Of a stretch of DNA of 64,000 nt, positions 13,728-27,400 are shown piece after piece. The stretch is from NCBI GenBank assembly GCA_036583965.1, contig JAZBQD010000030.1, positions 89,635,300-89,699,299 on the forward strand, given 5' to 3'. The notes under the pieces are model-generated. The model did no database searches. It had not been told where the DNA came from and saw nothing but the letters and a program-made list of their open reading frames with translations. This stretch comes from Prunella strophiata (Eukaryota > Chordata > Aves > Passeriformes > Prunellidae). Position 1 is the stretch's first letter; the number at the start of each line of letters is the position of its first letter. The translations under genes and the position numbers were made by a program.

Positions 13728-14639
13728 GCTGCCATACATGAGAACTCTTTTTCCCTAAAATGTGTCAACATTTTAATAAGATCCTTCTCTGCTGTTCCAC
13801 TGTTTATATTACCCATTTCAGCTATGAAAAGTTGCTTTCTATTGTCTTCCTCCTGGGAAAGCATTTTGTAGCATTCATATTGACAAAAGACTTCCATCGA
13901 AAAATCAAGTCTTACACTGTGCTCTCGAAACTAAGCTGGCTCATCCTGTTCTTTGCTGACATGCAATTCTAACAAAAGAACAAAAAAAACTGATCATATA
14001 CACACCTTACCTTGAGAACCTTCCCACTTGAGATCAGCATGAGTCAACACAAAAGAAGCTTTTAGGCTATTCTTTATTAAAGAGTAACAGAACCATGAGC
14101 TAGGTCCAAGATCAACCCAGCAGCAGGACCACACACTGCATTGCAGCTCGATGTGTTATTTCTGTAACAGTCCCCCAAAAATGGTTAAGAATGTTACATG
14201 GACTGGTAGGGGATTGTGTGTGTAGGCAGGGTGGTGTTTATATTCCACACACAGATTCTCAAGTCTGTTATCTTTTCCTTTGAACCAGAACAAAAGAAAC
14301 ACATATATACAATATTATGTGGTGCTGGGTTAATGCTGGACTTAATCTTAGATGTCACTTTCAACCTAAACCATTTTATGATTCCATTGCTCTGCACGGT
14401 ACTACAGGGAACCAAATAAAATTCAGAGTAGAACAACAAATCTGTTTTTTTGAGGGGAAGTGCCTAGATAACGAAAGCATGGAAGCTGTGATGTGTCTGG
14501 ATGGCACTCAGCACAGCAAGCATGCAGCCTGGCCAGTAAAATGAAGTAGACCTACAGCTGGGGACTAAACAGGACTAAGGGCTGGGAAAAGTGAGGATCA
14601 CCCCCACCACTGCACAGAAACAACCACAAGAATGTTTCA

Positions 14640-14830
14640 CAGAAGAGTGATAAATTTTGATGACAACACAAAGCTGGACAGCAAAAGAGGACTGGGATAT
14701 TGTACTAAAACACCTCGAGAACTGTAGTAAAAAAAAGCAGTAAAATTTAATCATAGAATATAAGCTGAAGCACTTCTAAGGACTAAAAGCAAAAGCTGTG
14801 GCTATGAACTGGCAGTTCATCAGCTGGGAG
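14640..14830 (+). mobile_element. Ancient CR1/L3-like LINE fossil (reverse transcriptase, short)
   Basis: The plus strand reads AATTTTGATGACAACACAAAG, giving FDDNTKL, which resembles the FADDTKLGG catalytic motif of CR1-type reverse transcriptase. About 60-100 bases later AAATTTAATCATAGAATATA and GCTGAAGCACTTCTAAGG align in order with the conserved stretch encoding KFNxxKCKVLHLG in old CR1 elements. Frameshifts and stops are present. The identification rests on motif order and is less sure than the 21.8-22.8 kb copy. Confidence 0.5.
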
Positions 14831-16999
14831 AGGGACAGAGGATGGGCATGTAGAGAGAAAAATGTACTGGTAACATTTTACAGGGCATGAGTGGCATCTA
14901 AAAAAACAGTACTATTCCAGCCTTCCTTATTTTTAAAAGATCAAGTTAAATCAAACCAGACACACAGCAGGTCTATATCAATAATCAGATAGCCTTTGTG
15001 ATGAGAAGAAACTAACCCTTCTTTGTCTAGGAAAACCTAGGAATCCATTACATTTAAGTGTGAAAAATATGCGTTTTCCTCTAAAATACAAATTAATAAA
15101 AAGGAATCAATACTAAACAAATGTTTGGTTTATGAAGAGATATGCACCAATTGTCTGTAAAGTTTGACTAAAAATGAAGATCCCAAACAAAGTAGTGAAA
15201 TTTTGGTTGTTTGTAGAGGTGTTTTTTGGAAGAGGGGTAAGAAAAACCTTCCAACAAGAAAAAAGTTTTAACAACTCTTCAACTTGGCAAACTGATGACA
15301 CAAATGCTGGCTGGCTGCCTGGAATATGGAATTTTATATGAAAGAATAAAAGCCAAAAGGCATCTGGGAGAGGGAAGGTACTGCTCATCATTTGATCAGA
15401 AAAACATGAACTCTCACTGAGAATTTAAGTCACCACCAATCTGCATATTTCTTCTGCTGCTGAATGTTTTAACATTCCACTGAAAAATGTTAAGTCCTAA
15501 AATATTTTTCATTACAGAAACATATTCTGTATAGACTGAGTAAAATAAAATCTCATATTATTTCAAGTGAGTATTTCAGAACAGGACTTAGAAAAACATC
15601 ACCTGCCATCTGTACTACTAGAAAGTTTCTAACAGCCATAATATATCAAATTGCTTATCTAGTGTATACTTAAAATGTTCTTCCACCCCAGAAAACTTTC
15701 TGCTGACAAACACAACAAGACAGATGACTACACCTATACATGTGTATTTATTTGGTGTATGTATTGTGCAGTCAACAGAACTGGCAATAGTCAGAACTGA
15801 AAACTAATGCAGTTGTCTAACAAATGGAAGAAGCTCAGACTTTGCTTATTTCAATTATCTAAGGCTAGCAATCTGTGCCCTCAAAGCTGAAGATCACTAC
15901 ACCTACATTAACAAAACCTCAACACTAAAAAATAGGATAGCCTTTTCTAATTGCTATGGATCAGCTTTGTAAACAAAACCAGCAAAATACATTAAGAGAA
16001 TAGTACAACCCTAAAGCCTTCAACCTGCAGTACAATAACTACAGTCATTAAAATATCATGGCCTACCATTGAGGATACTCCACTGGGATAAGAGCCACCA
16101 CAGCTAAATTTAACCTTTTTATAGAAATTATTTTTAAGTTCCAGGCCAAGTGGCAGTATTTAACTGAACAACAAAGCCCTGAGTCAAAAAATCAAGTCCA
16201 AGTGGTATGGCTGTTCTTTGCTTAAACAAAAACCTGTCCATATGGTACCAGCAGACTCCTGCCCAAGAAAATAGTGCCTGAAACTGGGAGTATCCCCATA
16301 GTATTATATGGGGATGACTTATGATGTCAGAAGTCTCATAAACATCTTCCTTAATTACACTTACACTGTAATTACCTTAGTTTTGCAATTAGATTTTTAC
16401 AAAACATACTTAGGGCTAAAAAGGTGACGAACTAGAAGCAACATGCAAACAATCATCACTGTCTGTAAGGCAACCTGCTCTTCCCTCCTAATTCCCTGTT
16501 AAGAGCATTCATAGCCTGCAACACAGGTAAGTGAAGCAACTTCTGTTCTCACTTCAGTATCATCAGGTCAACATTATGTCAGTGTCAGCACAGACAAAAT
16601 GATCTTGCTTCTGACTACACAGCTGCTGCATGAAGATTCAGATAAGGAAGAAGCTGAGAGTAATTCCACAGAAGTATCTTCTGCCTCAGAAGGTGATGGT
16701 CCTTCTTGGAGGCATTTTGTGCGTGCTCTACTCACTGAATTTTTTAAGTATAACAGATCATTCTGATGAAGGAAACCACAGCAAAAAACTGGCACAGCTG
16801 TCTAAACTTCCTAAGCTATGGCTAATGGAAAGCCATCTACTTCAGCCTTGGAAAGACCCATAAATAGTATTTTGGGGGGGGGTTGTCATACAATATTAAC
16901 ATATTCAACTTCCCACAAAAGCTTCCACTACAATAATGGCCTAACCATAAGCAAGAGATATAACCTGTGTGCTAGAAGTATTTATAGCTGGCTTCAAAT

Positions 17000-17115
17000 A
17001 ACAGAATTCTTATGGTTGGAAAGGACATCCATGATCAGAGTCCAACACCTTTGATCACCATCTTGTCAACCAGACCACAACACTAAGTGCCACATCAAGT
17101 TGTTCCATGGCTTCT
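17000..17115 (-). mobile_element. CR1 LINE 3' fragment (short)
   Basis: ACAGAATTCTTATGGTTGG, AAAGGACATCCATGATCAGAG, TCCAACACCTTTGATCACCA and AAGTGCCACATCAAG follow the reverse complement of a bird CR1 3' end in order. The orientation is minus. Homology fades after TTCCATGGC at about 17,115. Confidence 0.85.
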
Positions 17116-20100
17116 AACAGTATTTGACTCACAAACCCAACACCAGCTACCTAGTGGCTGCAGGCAGCAAGAGCTGAAGTTTCAGTGATCCCTAAACTTC
17201 AGAACCATACTTGGTAATTGCTAACAGAATCACAGCCAGGCATCCTTGATGGCTCCCTAGGTATAGTGAGCCCCATACTGCCAAAGCTGAACTGTGTTCA
17301 ACACTGAAAGGCAGACAACTCCTGGGTCACAGGAAATGAGGGGACAAAAAGAACAGGAGATGTGAGTTTACACCAAAGGATTACCTAACATGAGGTTGAC
17401 TGCACACCGTCTCTGTAAAGCAGCTGTGTCAGAATTTGTCTTGAAGTATAAGAGAGGCTTTAAACTCTATCTTAACGTCAAACACTTGTATGTAAGGCAC
17501 CCAGACTCCTGGCTTAGTACTAACACATATGACAAAGGCAGCTGGGAAGACAGCAAAACCACACAGAATTTACTGTGAGAACATGGCAATAAAGATAAAA
17601 ATTATCTCAGCACATTTCTACAGAAGATTATTTAGCACTGAACTGAGACAAAGTTCATGGAATCCTGCCTGATATTATTAGCACTGTAAAGCACTCTTCA
17701 GACATGACTGTTCACCAGAGATAGGCATCAGAGGAAAGAATTTCACTCTTCTGAAACAAGAAGAAATAGATGTGACATTCAAATCCAGCTTCAACACAAT
17801 ACATTCTGAGCAAAGAAAATAGGTTAGCATGTCCACAGGAACAAAAATACATCATGTGTAGAAAGACAAAAGAATTAATATCAAGGAAGAGAATACTCTC
17901 AAGAGGTAAAGTGTGCCCTAAGCATAAGATCAGTATATTCTCATTTCCCATGCAACTCCTGAGCCCTTCCAGGCAACAGTAACATCTGCAAGACAGCACC
18001 ATATAAATGAGTACAAGAAGCAAGAGAGGCTGGAATGAAGAGGGAAAAAATTACTAAAGGAAAAGAGGAGTCATGAAAATGAAAACAGCAAAGAAGTAGA
18101 AATCCTCTGAAAAAACATGTTTCTTCTGAAATAAATCTGACACACTTCGATGTCACTAAAATGAAGTTCCTGGCAAATATGATTCCACATTCAAAAGGGA
18201 GCCACACACCACACAAATAGAGAATCTATTCCATTCCTGACAGAAATCCATTTAACAAAGATGTGCTCTACTAGCAAATTGCTAAGCAGCACTGACACTC
18301 AAACAATACACAGATAAGGTATTTCTTTCATATTTCATAAGCATCTCTAAGATTATCTGTCATTTTCCATGGGCATTTTCTGTTTTGTGGAAATAAGCAT
18401 GTAACATGATTTTTGCCACAACTGAAGAGCTTTTTCCTTCGTAAGCACTGATACAAATACTGCAATCCACTTGCACAGGGTGTTTCTGTACCTCAATTTT
18501 AAAAACAGGTCCTAGAAGTTCCCCAAATAATCTGAAACCATGTTCTTTCCACACCTCAGAGAATAGTGAATTTAGTTTTGAAACAATATTCTCTGGAAAA
18601 TACTAATCCTTCTATGAACTACATGAACTACACAATTCTCCACACAATTTCTGCTGCACTGGAATGAGCAAAACATCATGCAAACCTCCTTCCTCCAATA
18701 ATAGAGACACCTAAACTTGACAGAATCACCAAGACTTAGTCATAAAAAGAAAAAAAGAGAAGTCTGAACCTTGTCCTTTCAGAAAGATATTTTAGGTTTA
18801 AGTCTCAAATAGTCAATGTATGCAACATCTTCAGGAAAAAAACCCAAACATTAAGAAAGCAAAAATTGGCAAGCCCCTACTTTTCAGGAAGTATATCAGT
18901 CTTCCCCTCCTCATATCATTCCTTCTGTTTAGATAATTGAGTAGTATACATCATTTTAGCCAGTGACCCACATTACACAGCATTAGCTGGTTTAACAATA
19001 CTTAAGTAGAAAAAGGGCTTAAATAGCTTAGTATGTAAATGGTAAACCACAAAAAAAAGATAAACAAAATGTACAGAAGCAATTTAGTAGTCATCTTTCA
19101 GTATACTGTCAGACTTGGCAAATAAAACAATGTGAATTCTAAGTACTTAAACAGATTTGGGCATTTCCAAAAAATGAGGAATTATCAGGGGTTGATTGCA
19201 TAAAGCATTTTGCCTAGAGACAAGACTGGCATGTGCATACAAATTGCAAATTATGTCAAATATTTTTACCTTTAGAGAAATTATTTTCAACAGTCATAGT
19301 CCCTAAAGGAGAACCTGTTCCTTCCCTCTGCAGACCTAATCCTGTCATAGCTTATTTCCACACAAATTCTTGCCCAAACTAAAAAAAAAAAATCTTCCTA
19401 TAAGAATAATTTTTGAAGTTGTAACTGCCGAATAACAATGAGCTCTTGAACTTACACCTGGAAATACCCATAAATCTTTTCTGCAATAAAAACAACCAGG
19501 ACTAAGATTGTGAAACTTCATTTTTATCCAAAAAATCTGGATCTGGTATGGATTAGACTGTTTTAAACTGGACCTTAAAAATTCCTTTCTACAGAAAGCC
19601 TTGAAGAAATTCCCTAAACTCAAGGGCTTAAGAGCAGTGCTGTGGCACTACTGTTCTTTAAAATGCTCCAAAAGTCTGACCATGACTACTAACAGGAAAC
19701 ACTTGACAGGCTTTTATAAAAGCTGCTTTCTTTATATAGAATAATCTTCACAAGGGTTCACAAAAAACTTTACTTGAGATAGCTGTATTTTTAGCTTGCT
19801 TAATATTCAGGTGACTTCCACTATTAAGATATAGAGGCCAGAGCATCAGTCATTAAGAGGAGAGGGTAGTCAATTCTCATCCCCATATACAAAATTTGAC
19901 TCTTATCTCTGTACAACAAAAATTTAAGTGAAAAAAACCAGGTTTACAGCATTAAACAGACATTTGATTTAACAACATTAGGTCAGAAAACGATACTAAC
20001 ATTTAAAAAAAATGCAAAATAAAAAATGCAGGTTTTACTGCTAAATGATTTATTCTATATGGAGAAAAACTAGTATTTCACAGAATTTCAGATGATCCTC

Positions 20101-20231
20101 AGTTCTAGTAGATTCAAGCATACCAGAAGTCTCAGCTACAACTTTTTTTCCATAGGTTTTAATTTGAGGAAACAACCCACAATCTTTCAAAAGCACTTAT
20201 CTTGTGAGAACAATTTATAACTCAGTAAATT

Positions 20232-20290
20232 AAAAAAAAAAAAAAAAAAACAAAACCCCAAAAAACCCCAAAAAACCAAAAACAACTCAA
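20232..20290. repeat. A19 tract plus (AAAAAACCCC)-like repeat
   Basis: Nineteen A are followed by C-AAAA-CCCC-AAAAAA-CCCC-AAAAAA-CC, a short degenerate 10-bp repeat of A and C runs. It is low-complexity DNA with an extreme strand bias and encodes nothing. Confidence 0.85.
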
Positions 20291-21839
20291 TTTGTATCAA
20301 TTTCCCTTTGTAATTTTGTAGTATGCGTCTCAGCATAAATTTTAACAACAACCAAAAAACCCACCACCAACAACCTCTGTGCAAAACCAGTACAATGTCT
20401 GGACAGCCAGACTGCCTCTAACAAGGTAAAACTAATTTTGGAGCTTCCCCCCCTCCCCCACTTAAAAGCAACCCCCACTTTATCTCCCTTTATACACTTG
20501 ACTAAAAACTGTTCAGAAATTTCTAATAGCAATTTGGGGAAATGAAAGGAAGGGTTAATAACCTCAGTCCTTTACATCAAATTTAAAATGAAAATTAGTC
20601 CTGGCAGCTTACATTGGATGATTAGTTTTTTTCTTCTACTACCCTTAACACCTGAGAGCAATTTAAGTAGGTGGTCATGAACCACCACAGCTCACAGGGA
20701 GGCAACTATTCTGCTAGTCCATTACATGAGTCACTCAGGGTGACACACAGGAATATTTTCCTAACTGAATTTGTAACACCTGCATTCTTCACAAAAGTAG
20801 CAGTGCTTCAGCCACCAACCTGACCCAGAAACACCCACCAAGGTCTCTGAAGAGGAGACCAGAGCTGTTACTTTGGGCCTGGAGGAAGGTGACTAAATTA
20901 AAGCTGCTCTTGTTTTAAAGAATTGTCACTACTGTTTCTCCTGAAGTAGATAATCAGGGCTGTAGGTGACTAATACCTCTATTAAGAATGTTGTTTTTCA
21001 GGTTTCAAAGTTCACATGCCCAAGTTAGTCCACATTTGTATTCCCATATGCAGTTAATGGAAACCCAAATTTCCTAAGTTTTACACAGGACACAATCACT
21101 CAGCAGAATTACAGACACTCTACATGACAGCCTTGAAAAGTCAGCTATATTTGCAGTGCTTTATTTTTTTTATATTTAGCATTAATTCTTAAACTGATCA
21201 GGACTCTTCTCTAAGGTCTTCTGTGACCTTCTCTATAAAATCTCCTCTGCAAAGCATCTTTTAGTATCATACAGTAACCCACATAATGGAAATTATCTTG
21301 TAATAAAGTGGTGTGGCTCTTTCTAGAGAAAGAAAAAAAAAAGCAGAGAGACACATCCTTTGGGTCTCTTTTCCAGAAGAACCTCATGCTTAATTTTAAC
21401 CCACAAACTTTCTTCTTACTGCTCAATCCTGTTTAGCCTTCTCTCAAACAGAAGCCAGGCCACGGCGATTATCCCAGTCACCATTCCTAGTTTTACTCAT
21501 GGACAGGAACCAAAGATGGATACAGCATACAGCACACCAAGGAAGAACAATAATCTTTTCTGTTCTACTTCCTTTCCTGAACACTTCTGCCTTCAAAGTT
21601 TGTACCTTGAAAGAATTGCCCAAAACCCAGAAACATTTCTGCCAAAGGTTCACAACTAACTAGGATTCTGTTAAAGCAAACATAATCAGAACTGTTCTCA
21701 TTCTCTTCCTGCAGTAGGTATCACATTACAATTAGCAGATACAGAATCCCAGCAGCTATTTATTGTCCAGTACCTGTCTATTTTGAAATTCTTCTGGAAC
21801 ATCTCACAATTAACTTTGGATTCTGTGATTTTGCATTCC

Positions 21840-22830
21840 TAGCTGAATGTCAGGACACTTTGTTCCTTTGTCTAGAATATGTATGAATTTGCTGAGGGCA
21901 CATATCCTTGAAGATTCCATTGCAAAGACCTCTGTGGAAATTGATCATTTAGTCTTACATTTTTCTTCTGGCCAGTTATTAATACAACAGGAGGTGGTTC
22001 CTCTTAATCCACAGCAGCTGATTTCCTTTAAAAGCCTTTGGCAGGAGGTCTTGTCAAATGCTTTTTATAAATCGAAGTGCATTACACCAGCCATATACTT
22101 ACTCTTCTCCCTCCCTGCACCCTCCAAGGATTCTAACTGCTTCATGATGCATGACTTCTAGCTAAAAAAGGCCTTTTTTTTTTTTAACTTGATGTGTTTA
22201 AAAAATTTTTATGGTACTCTACTTTCTTAAAGCACTCAGCTCCTAGGTCACTGTGGTATCACATCTGCAGCTTCCATTCCTCTGGTACACAGAGCCTGTT
22301 CTAAGTGATGGATTACACAGTTCTGACAAAAAAAAACTAGACACTTACATGTCTGAGGTATTTTACACCTTGAGTAAATTTTAACTGGTTTGCATGACGT
22401 CCTATTAATTTATACTCATTGCCTCTCAACACATTATTTAAAAAGATCTTGTTGACCATGCCTGTAAGAAATTCTTCAGTCTGAGAATTCATGCACAGTC
22501 TTCTAACAGTGAACACTTCTGCAAAAAACTCCTGTGGCTTGTCTGCTATAACAGCACCTTCTGTAAGAATTCCCTGATGTGCTGGCCACTGAACAGACCA
22601 CAGCCTTCTTCACATTCTGCCCATTGTCAGTGATGTCAGTAATTATCTTGGGCTTTTAATTTTAAAAATTCAGTCTTCAAACAGTTCTGCTCTTGGAAGG
22701 ATTACTACCATCAGCTTTTTTCATTCTATTTAACCTGTTGGGTTTAGGTTTTTTTAGTTTCTTGACACATTACTTCCAAGTCTCCAATCTGTTGTCTTGA
22801 CATGCAAGACTCACCTTCACAGCTCTACTA
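21840..22830 (-). mobile_element. Ancient CR1/L3-like LINE fossil (reverse transcriptase region)
   Basis: On the minus strand, 22,085-22,044 reads VMHFDL*KAFDKTS, which is reverse-transcriptase motif A (usually YLDFxKAFDxV) with one stop. Upstream in the same orientation, at about 22,165-22,130, is a KSC-containing segment matching the conserved GKSCLT region. Further upstream, plus-strand pieces such as ACATCTGCAGCTTCCATTCC and GAACACTTCTGCAAAAAACTC match the antisense of the conserved stretches N-terminal to motif A. Order and orientation are correct over about 800-1,000 bp. Multiple stops and indels show long decay. The outer boundaries are approximate. Confidence 0.75.
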
Positions 22831-24334
22831 CCTCTTCATTTCTTCTTACTTGGCTTCACCAAGTCTGAGGCTTCACTTAGTTTTTGGGAAGGGGAAGAAC
22901 AAGTGATCTTCAAAAATTTGGGAGTATTTTTGTTCATACAGGAATGCCATATACCAATACAACACAGGTAATTTCTTCAAGATAACTGCCAAGTAACAGC
23001 TCAAATCAGACTTCCTGCATTGCCTAAGATAAGCATTTCCTCCTTTGTGCATCCAGGTAGATGATCAAAACAATCCTTGACAGCTGAAATAAGTAGTGTC
23101 TCCATCACATTCAGTCATAAGAATTGCTTCCTCCTCCTCAGTCCTGAGTAAATGAACTGTACTACTTTTACCAAAAACTTCTTCCTTTTGGTTTTTTTCA
23201 TGCCTTCCAACATTTTTGTAATTGTCAGCATTCTGATCATGTGCCCAAAGAGCACAGCTACACTATCAGTCAACAAAAGAGCAACTGTATTAATCCCCTT
23301 CTCCTTTTAAGATTTATTTCAATCTATTTAAACTAATAAATCTTACTTTATCCCATTTTCCTTAACCATATAGCATCTTTCTACTAAAGCAACTCATATG
23401 TAATGCAATTCCTACATGTTCACACCCAGATACTGCAGTCTCTTTGCTTATATCTCTTCCATCAAATTTCTCAAAACACTTCTAGCATGAGTAAGCTCAT
23501 TTTAAAATAGTTATTTCAGGCTACTACCTTTTTCAAAAGGCACACAGCATTTTAGTAAAGGCACACAAGATTCCATGCTTTATCAACTTGTCTGGTTTTA
23601 TATACCATTTAGGAAGGACTTAATTTGGCAATACATTAAAGTTCAGAAAAGAGGCAACAATGAAAAAAGGGACAGAAGTATTTTCCTTGGCCTTTCATCA
23701 CTCAGTGAAATACTATCAAAAAAACCCCCTTTTCTTCTACAGCATTCAGTTTAAGGAATGATAAAAAATTTATTACAATAAAGCTAGTATACTTCTTAAA
23801 TTTCCTTACAGATTTTGACAACAGGCAGAGTGCATCTCCAATCCCAGGGACTAAAAAGGAATCCTTACATTTTTAATTCACCTGCCCATTCACTGCTCAT
23901 TCCTATGCTTTCCAGTAGTTCTCCACTGAAAAACCTTTTAGCCCCTTTGCCAGTTCCTGGGAGGTCTAACAGCTCACCACCATCATCCAGCTATCCTGCT
24001 TCTCAAATACTGAACTATGACAGCCCCTTCTTGGCCATATGCTCCATGAACCACTGCAGTGTCACCACCAGCCCACTATACCCAAGCACTCTGCATTCAT
24101 CTTCTCTGACACTACCAGACTGAGAATGAGAATTCCTAAAAAGCTTGTTGCTCACCTGAAGCATGTCTTTTGCTCAGCATTGGCTTCTTTCTACTCCCCT
24201 TTTCTATCATCATTACTCAACCCTTCTCACTGGCAAGCTGAGACACCCATCTGCACAGTGGTCTATATGAACTTCTTGGGCTCTGGAAATTACTAACAGC
24301 ATGGCAATAACACAGCCTGACTACTACAGCTCAG

Positions 24335-24403
24335 GAGTGGATTTGGCAGTGTAAGGTTAATCACTGGACTCAGTGATCTTTTCCAGCCTAAATGATTCTA
24401 TCA
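24335..24403 (+). mobile_element. CR1 LINE 3' tail (very short)
   Basis: GGATTTGGCAGTGTAAGGTT, then GACTCAGTGATCTTTTCCAG and CCTAAATGATTCTATCA reproduce the last 65-70 bases of avian CR1 in sense orientation, ending in the ATTCTAT terminal repeat. The copy is diverged and 5'-truncated. Confidence 0.8.
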
Positions 24404-27400
24404 TCTCACATATTACCATAATAGTCCTGAGAAAAGCAGACAGACAAAAACAGCAGACAAAGCTACCTACACTGACAGTAGGTGTTAACAAATGCCCAAA
24501 GTTCAGCAAGAATATGGCAGCTGGCAATTCTCATTAATGGTCTCAAACTGATTTTGGCTCAGATGCTCTCTGGGTGGGATATGCTTTCTACATATTTAGA
24601 TATATGCTTCCATTAAAAATGTTAGCACACAGCAAATTACTGGCATTCCATTTATTAACACATCAAATTGAACAACAGTGCAACCTTTACATTCTGTTAG
24701 ACATTTCTGATGTAGCTCACTAGCTGTCAAAGTCTGATGCCTTTTGTTGCCTCCTCTTGAAATGTCAAAGTTTCATAACCTGCAGCTATTCTGTCACTTC
24801 ATCTGACTTTGTATATGAAATAAATGTAGTGGGCATCAGATCACTGAATTTGGCCTGCTTGAAGGGTGAAAAATTTAAGTCACAGCTTAGGAACAAAGTA
24901 ATATAATGTGGCAGCCTCTTATTAATAGCATGAAAGGAAGTAGAGCATGGAATAGCTTTCTTATTACACCAAAAAAATGACATATTAGATTACAGTATGC
25001 TCATTTTTTGTCAGATTATATAGTCATTGCTCCTAGAAGGACAGAGAATTAGAGTCTTTGTCTAGTTTTTTAAGCATGATAAATTTTTCCAAGAGTTTGG
25101 AGGCTTCTTGGTTTTATTGTTTTCAAAACTATCATGACTAGCAAATTACCTTTAAAAAATATGCTGTTAAACAGAACTAAATTTTTTACCCAGTTTTTAA
25201 TTTTTGTTCTATTTCAACTCTCTTGTGATTAGAAGAAATACTAGAATATCTAAAAGTACAGAAAGCAATCAAACAGAAACCTCAACCTCAAAATTAGAGG
25301 AGTTTTGCTGCTATTCTGACACTGTTAACCCTGCCCATTTCTGCTTTGCTCAGAGGAATGTCTTCACTCCTCTCTTCTATAGAAAAAACACCATTGTAAG
25401 CATAGCTGGTGATATACACACTTCAGCATGCCCCAACACGTAAAACCTGCACTTGAGCTGGCGAAATCATGAACAGACACAAGAAAAAAAGTGAAGTCTG
25501 AAGAGCACTACCTAAAAGGTGAATAAAGCCAGACACTGCTCACCAGCCCTGCACAGTACTCACACAGAAGAAGCAGAGGACTGCTCCCCCATCCAGTGCA
25601 GACTCCTTTACTGTAGGCACTACAATTAGAATAAATAGGATAACTCTAAGGTACTCACCTAGCAAGGAGGTGTTGTAAGGAAATCCAAAAGCCCAAAGGT
25701 ATGCTGCTCCCCCTAAATAAAAACAGCTAAAAAGTAGTAGCTTGAATTTGCTTTTATTTGTTAGTTAAAATCAACTACTTGATTTTGGAGAAGGGAAAAC
25801 TTAGTTATTATCCATATAAGCATTCTCTGCTTTCACCAGTTTTTTTCCCATATGACATTACAATTGAGCTGTGCATTACCTTCTCACCAACCACAAGAGG
25901 TATCACATGCAGGTCTCTGAGTACAGTTGAAGAAGACAGAAATAATGTGTGAGATGAGAATAGTGCAGTAACTTTGACACATTGATGCCAAGTGCAATAA
26001 GCAAATCTGCAGATCTTGGGAGTCAAAGCTAGACATCCTATGCCTAAGCTGTGTTACCTGCCTGAGCCTTTGAAAGAAAGTGACAGTAGTAAACATGAGA
26101 AATGAGGATACTTGCAGCTGATTTGACACCTCAGCCCAAACACACTAAGTAATTTTACAGCATTAGGCAAAGATATGTCTTTTCTTAACTTGTCTTCTAA
26201 GTACAGGCTTCTCAAAGCCAACATCTGGATAATGGCTGGATGGAAATCAGGTAGGGAGAAAGCAGTAGCAGGCAAATAACTGCACAGAGCTCCACCCACC
26301 CTGCAGCACACCAGCCACTTCTGCCAGTGCTCCCCATAGGCAGACCACCTGCTGCTGCCCTGCACAACAGATGGTGCTGGAAGATTAAAACCTCCATTTT
26401 AGATTATCAGTTCTATCAGAAAGCCTAGTCTTCCTGAGAGCATTCACTAGACAAATTCTAGTTTTCACTGTCACCACTAGGTTTGAGGCACCCTGGCTAG
26501 GTTGTTTATCCAGTCTAGGACTCTCTGTACACATTGCATATGAAAAAAATTCCTCCAGCTCAACCAGATCTGGAAACAGAGACAGCAATTCACTAGCATT
26601 TACTTCCTTAGTAAGTCGTCAAGCACGCCCAGTACTGACCTAGCTAATCTCCCTAGGTCAAAATTACAAGAATTCTTGAATGTATTAAATGATTTACATA
26701 TTGAACTGGGGTGGGACACCACACATGTCTGTTTCTACAAAGCTTTAATTCATCTGATACCAACTGTATTCATAATGGCTGATCCCCCCACAAACCCAGC
26801 ATGAATAGCTAAATAGCTGCCTTCTTAGAATTTAGACAACAAACTTTGACACAGTCAGAACACCAAAATAAAGATTAATAATCTTGCTTTGTAACAAAAT
26901 TACAGTTACTATATATCTAAAAATTTTACTCTTTTACTCTATTCTTCAAGGTCTTTTGGGAAAGTAAAGCCATTAGTTGCATGCCATTTTCAGCTCTAAG
27001 ATGCCCAGATGACCTGATGTAATAACTCAATCTTTGCTTTTGCCATTTACTCTCAAAATTTAAACCAGTATAAACTTGCTCTTGAGAAGTATAATCTGCA
27101 TGCTATACCCCATTGAATGTCCTTCCTTCATTTTTGGTGTCTTAGACTCGTCTTAGACAAAAAAACCCAACAAAATTTAAGAACAACTCAGATACAGACT
27201 CAAAAATTTCAGTGAACAAATGTTTACTTGCCACTGGGAGACACTTGTCAAGCTCCACTTTCTCAGTAACAGGCCTGATGACTGGAGAGAAATGAGAGCA
27301 ACACTTTTCCCTTGAAGCAGGCTCAGCTAGTGTATAACACCAGTTAAAAGGAAGGATGCTTCACAGACAGCATCAATGCTGGAGAACACAAAGGCAAGGC

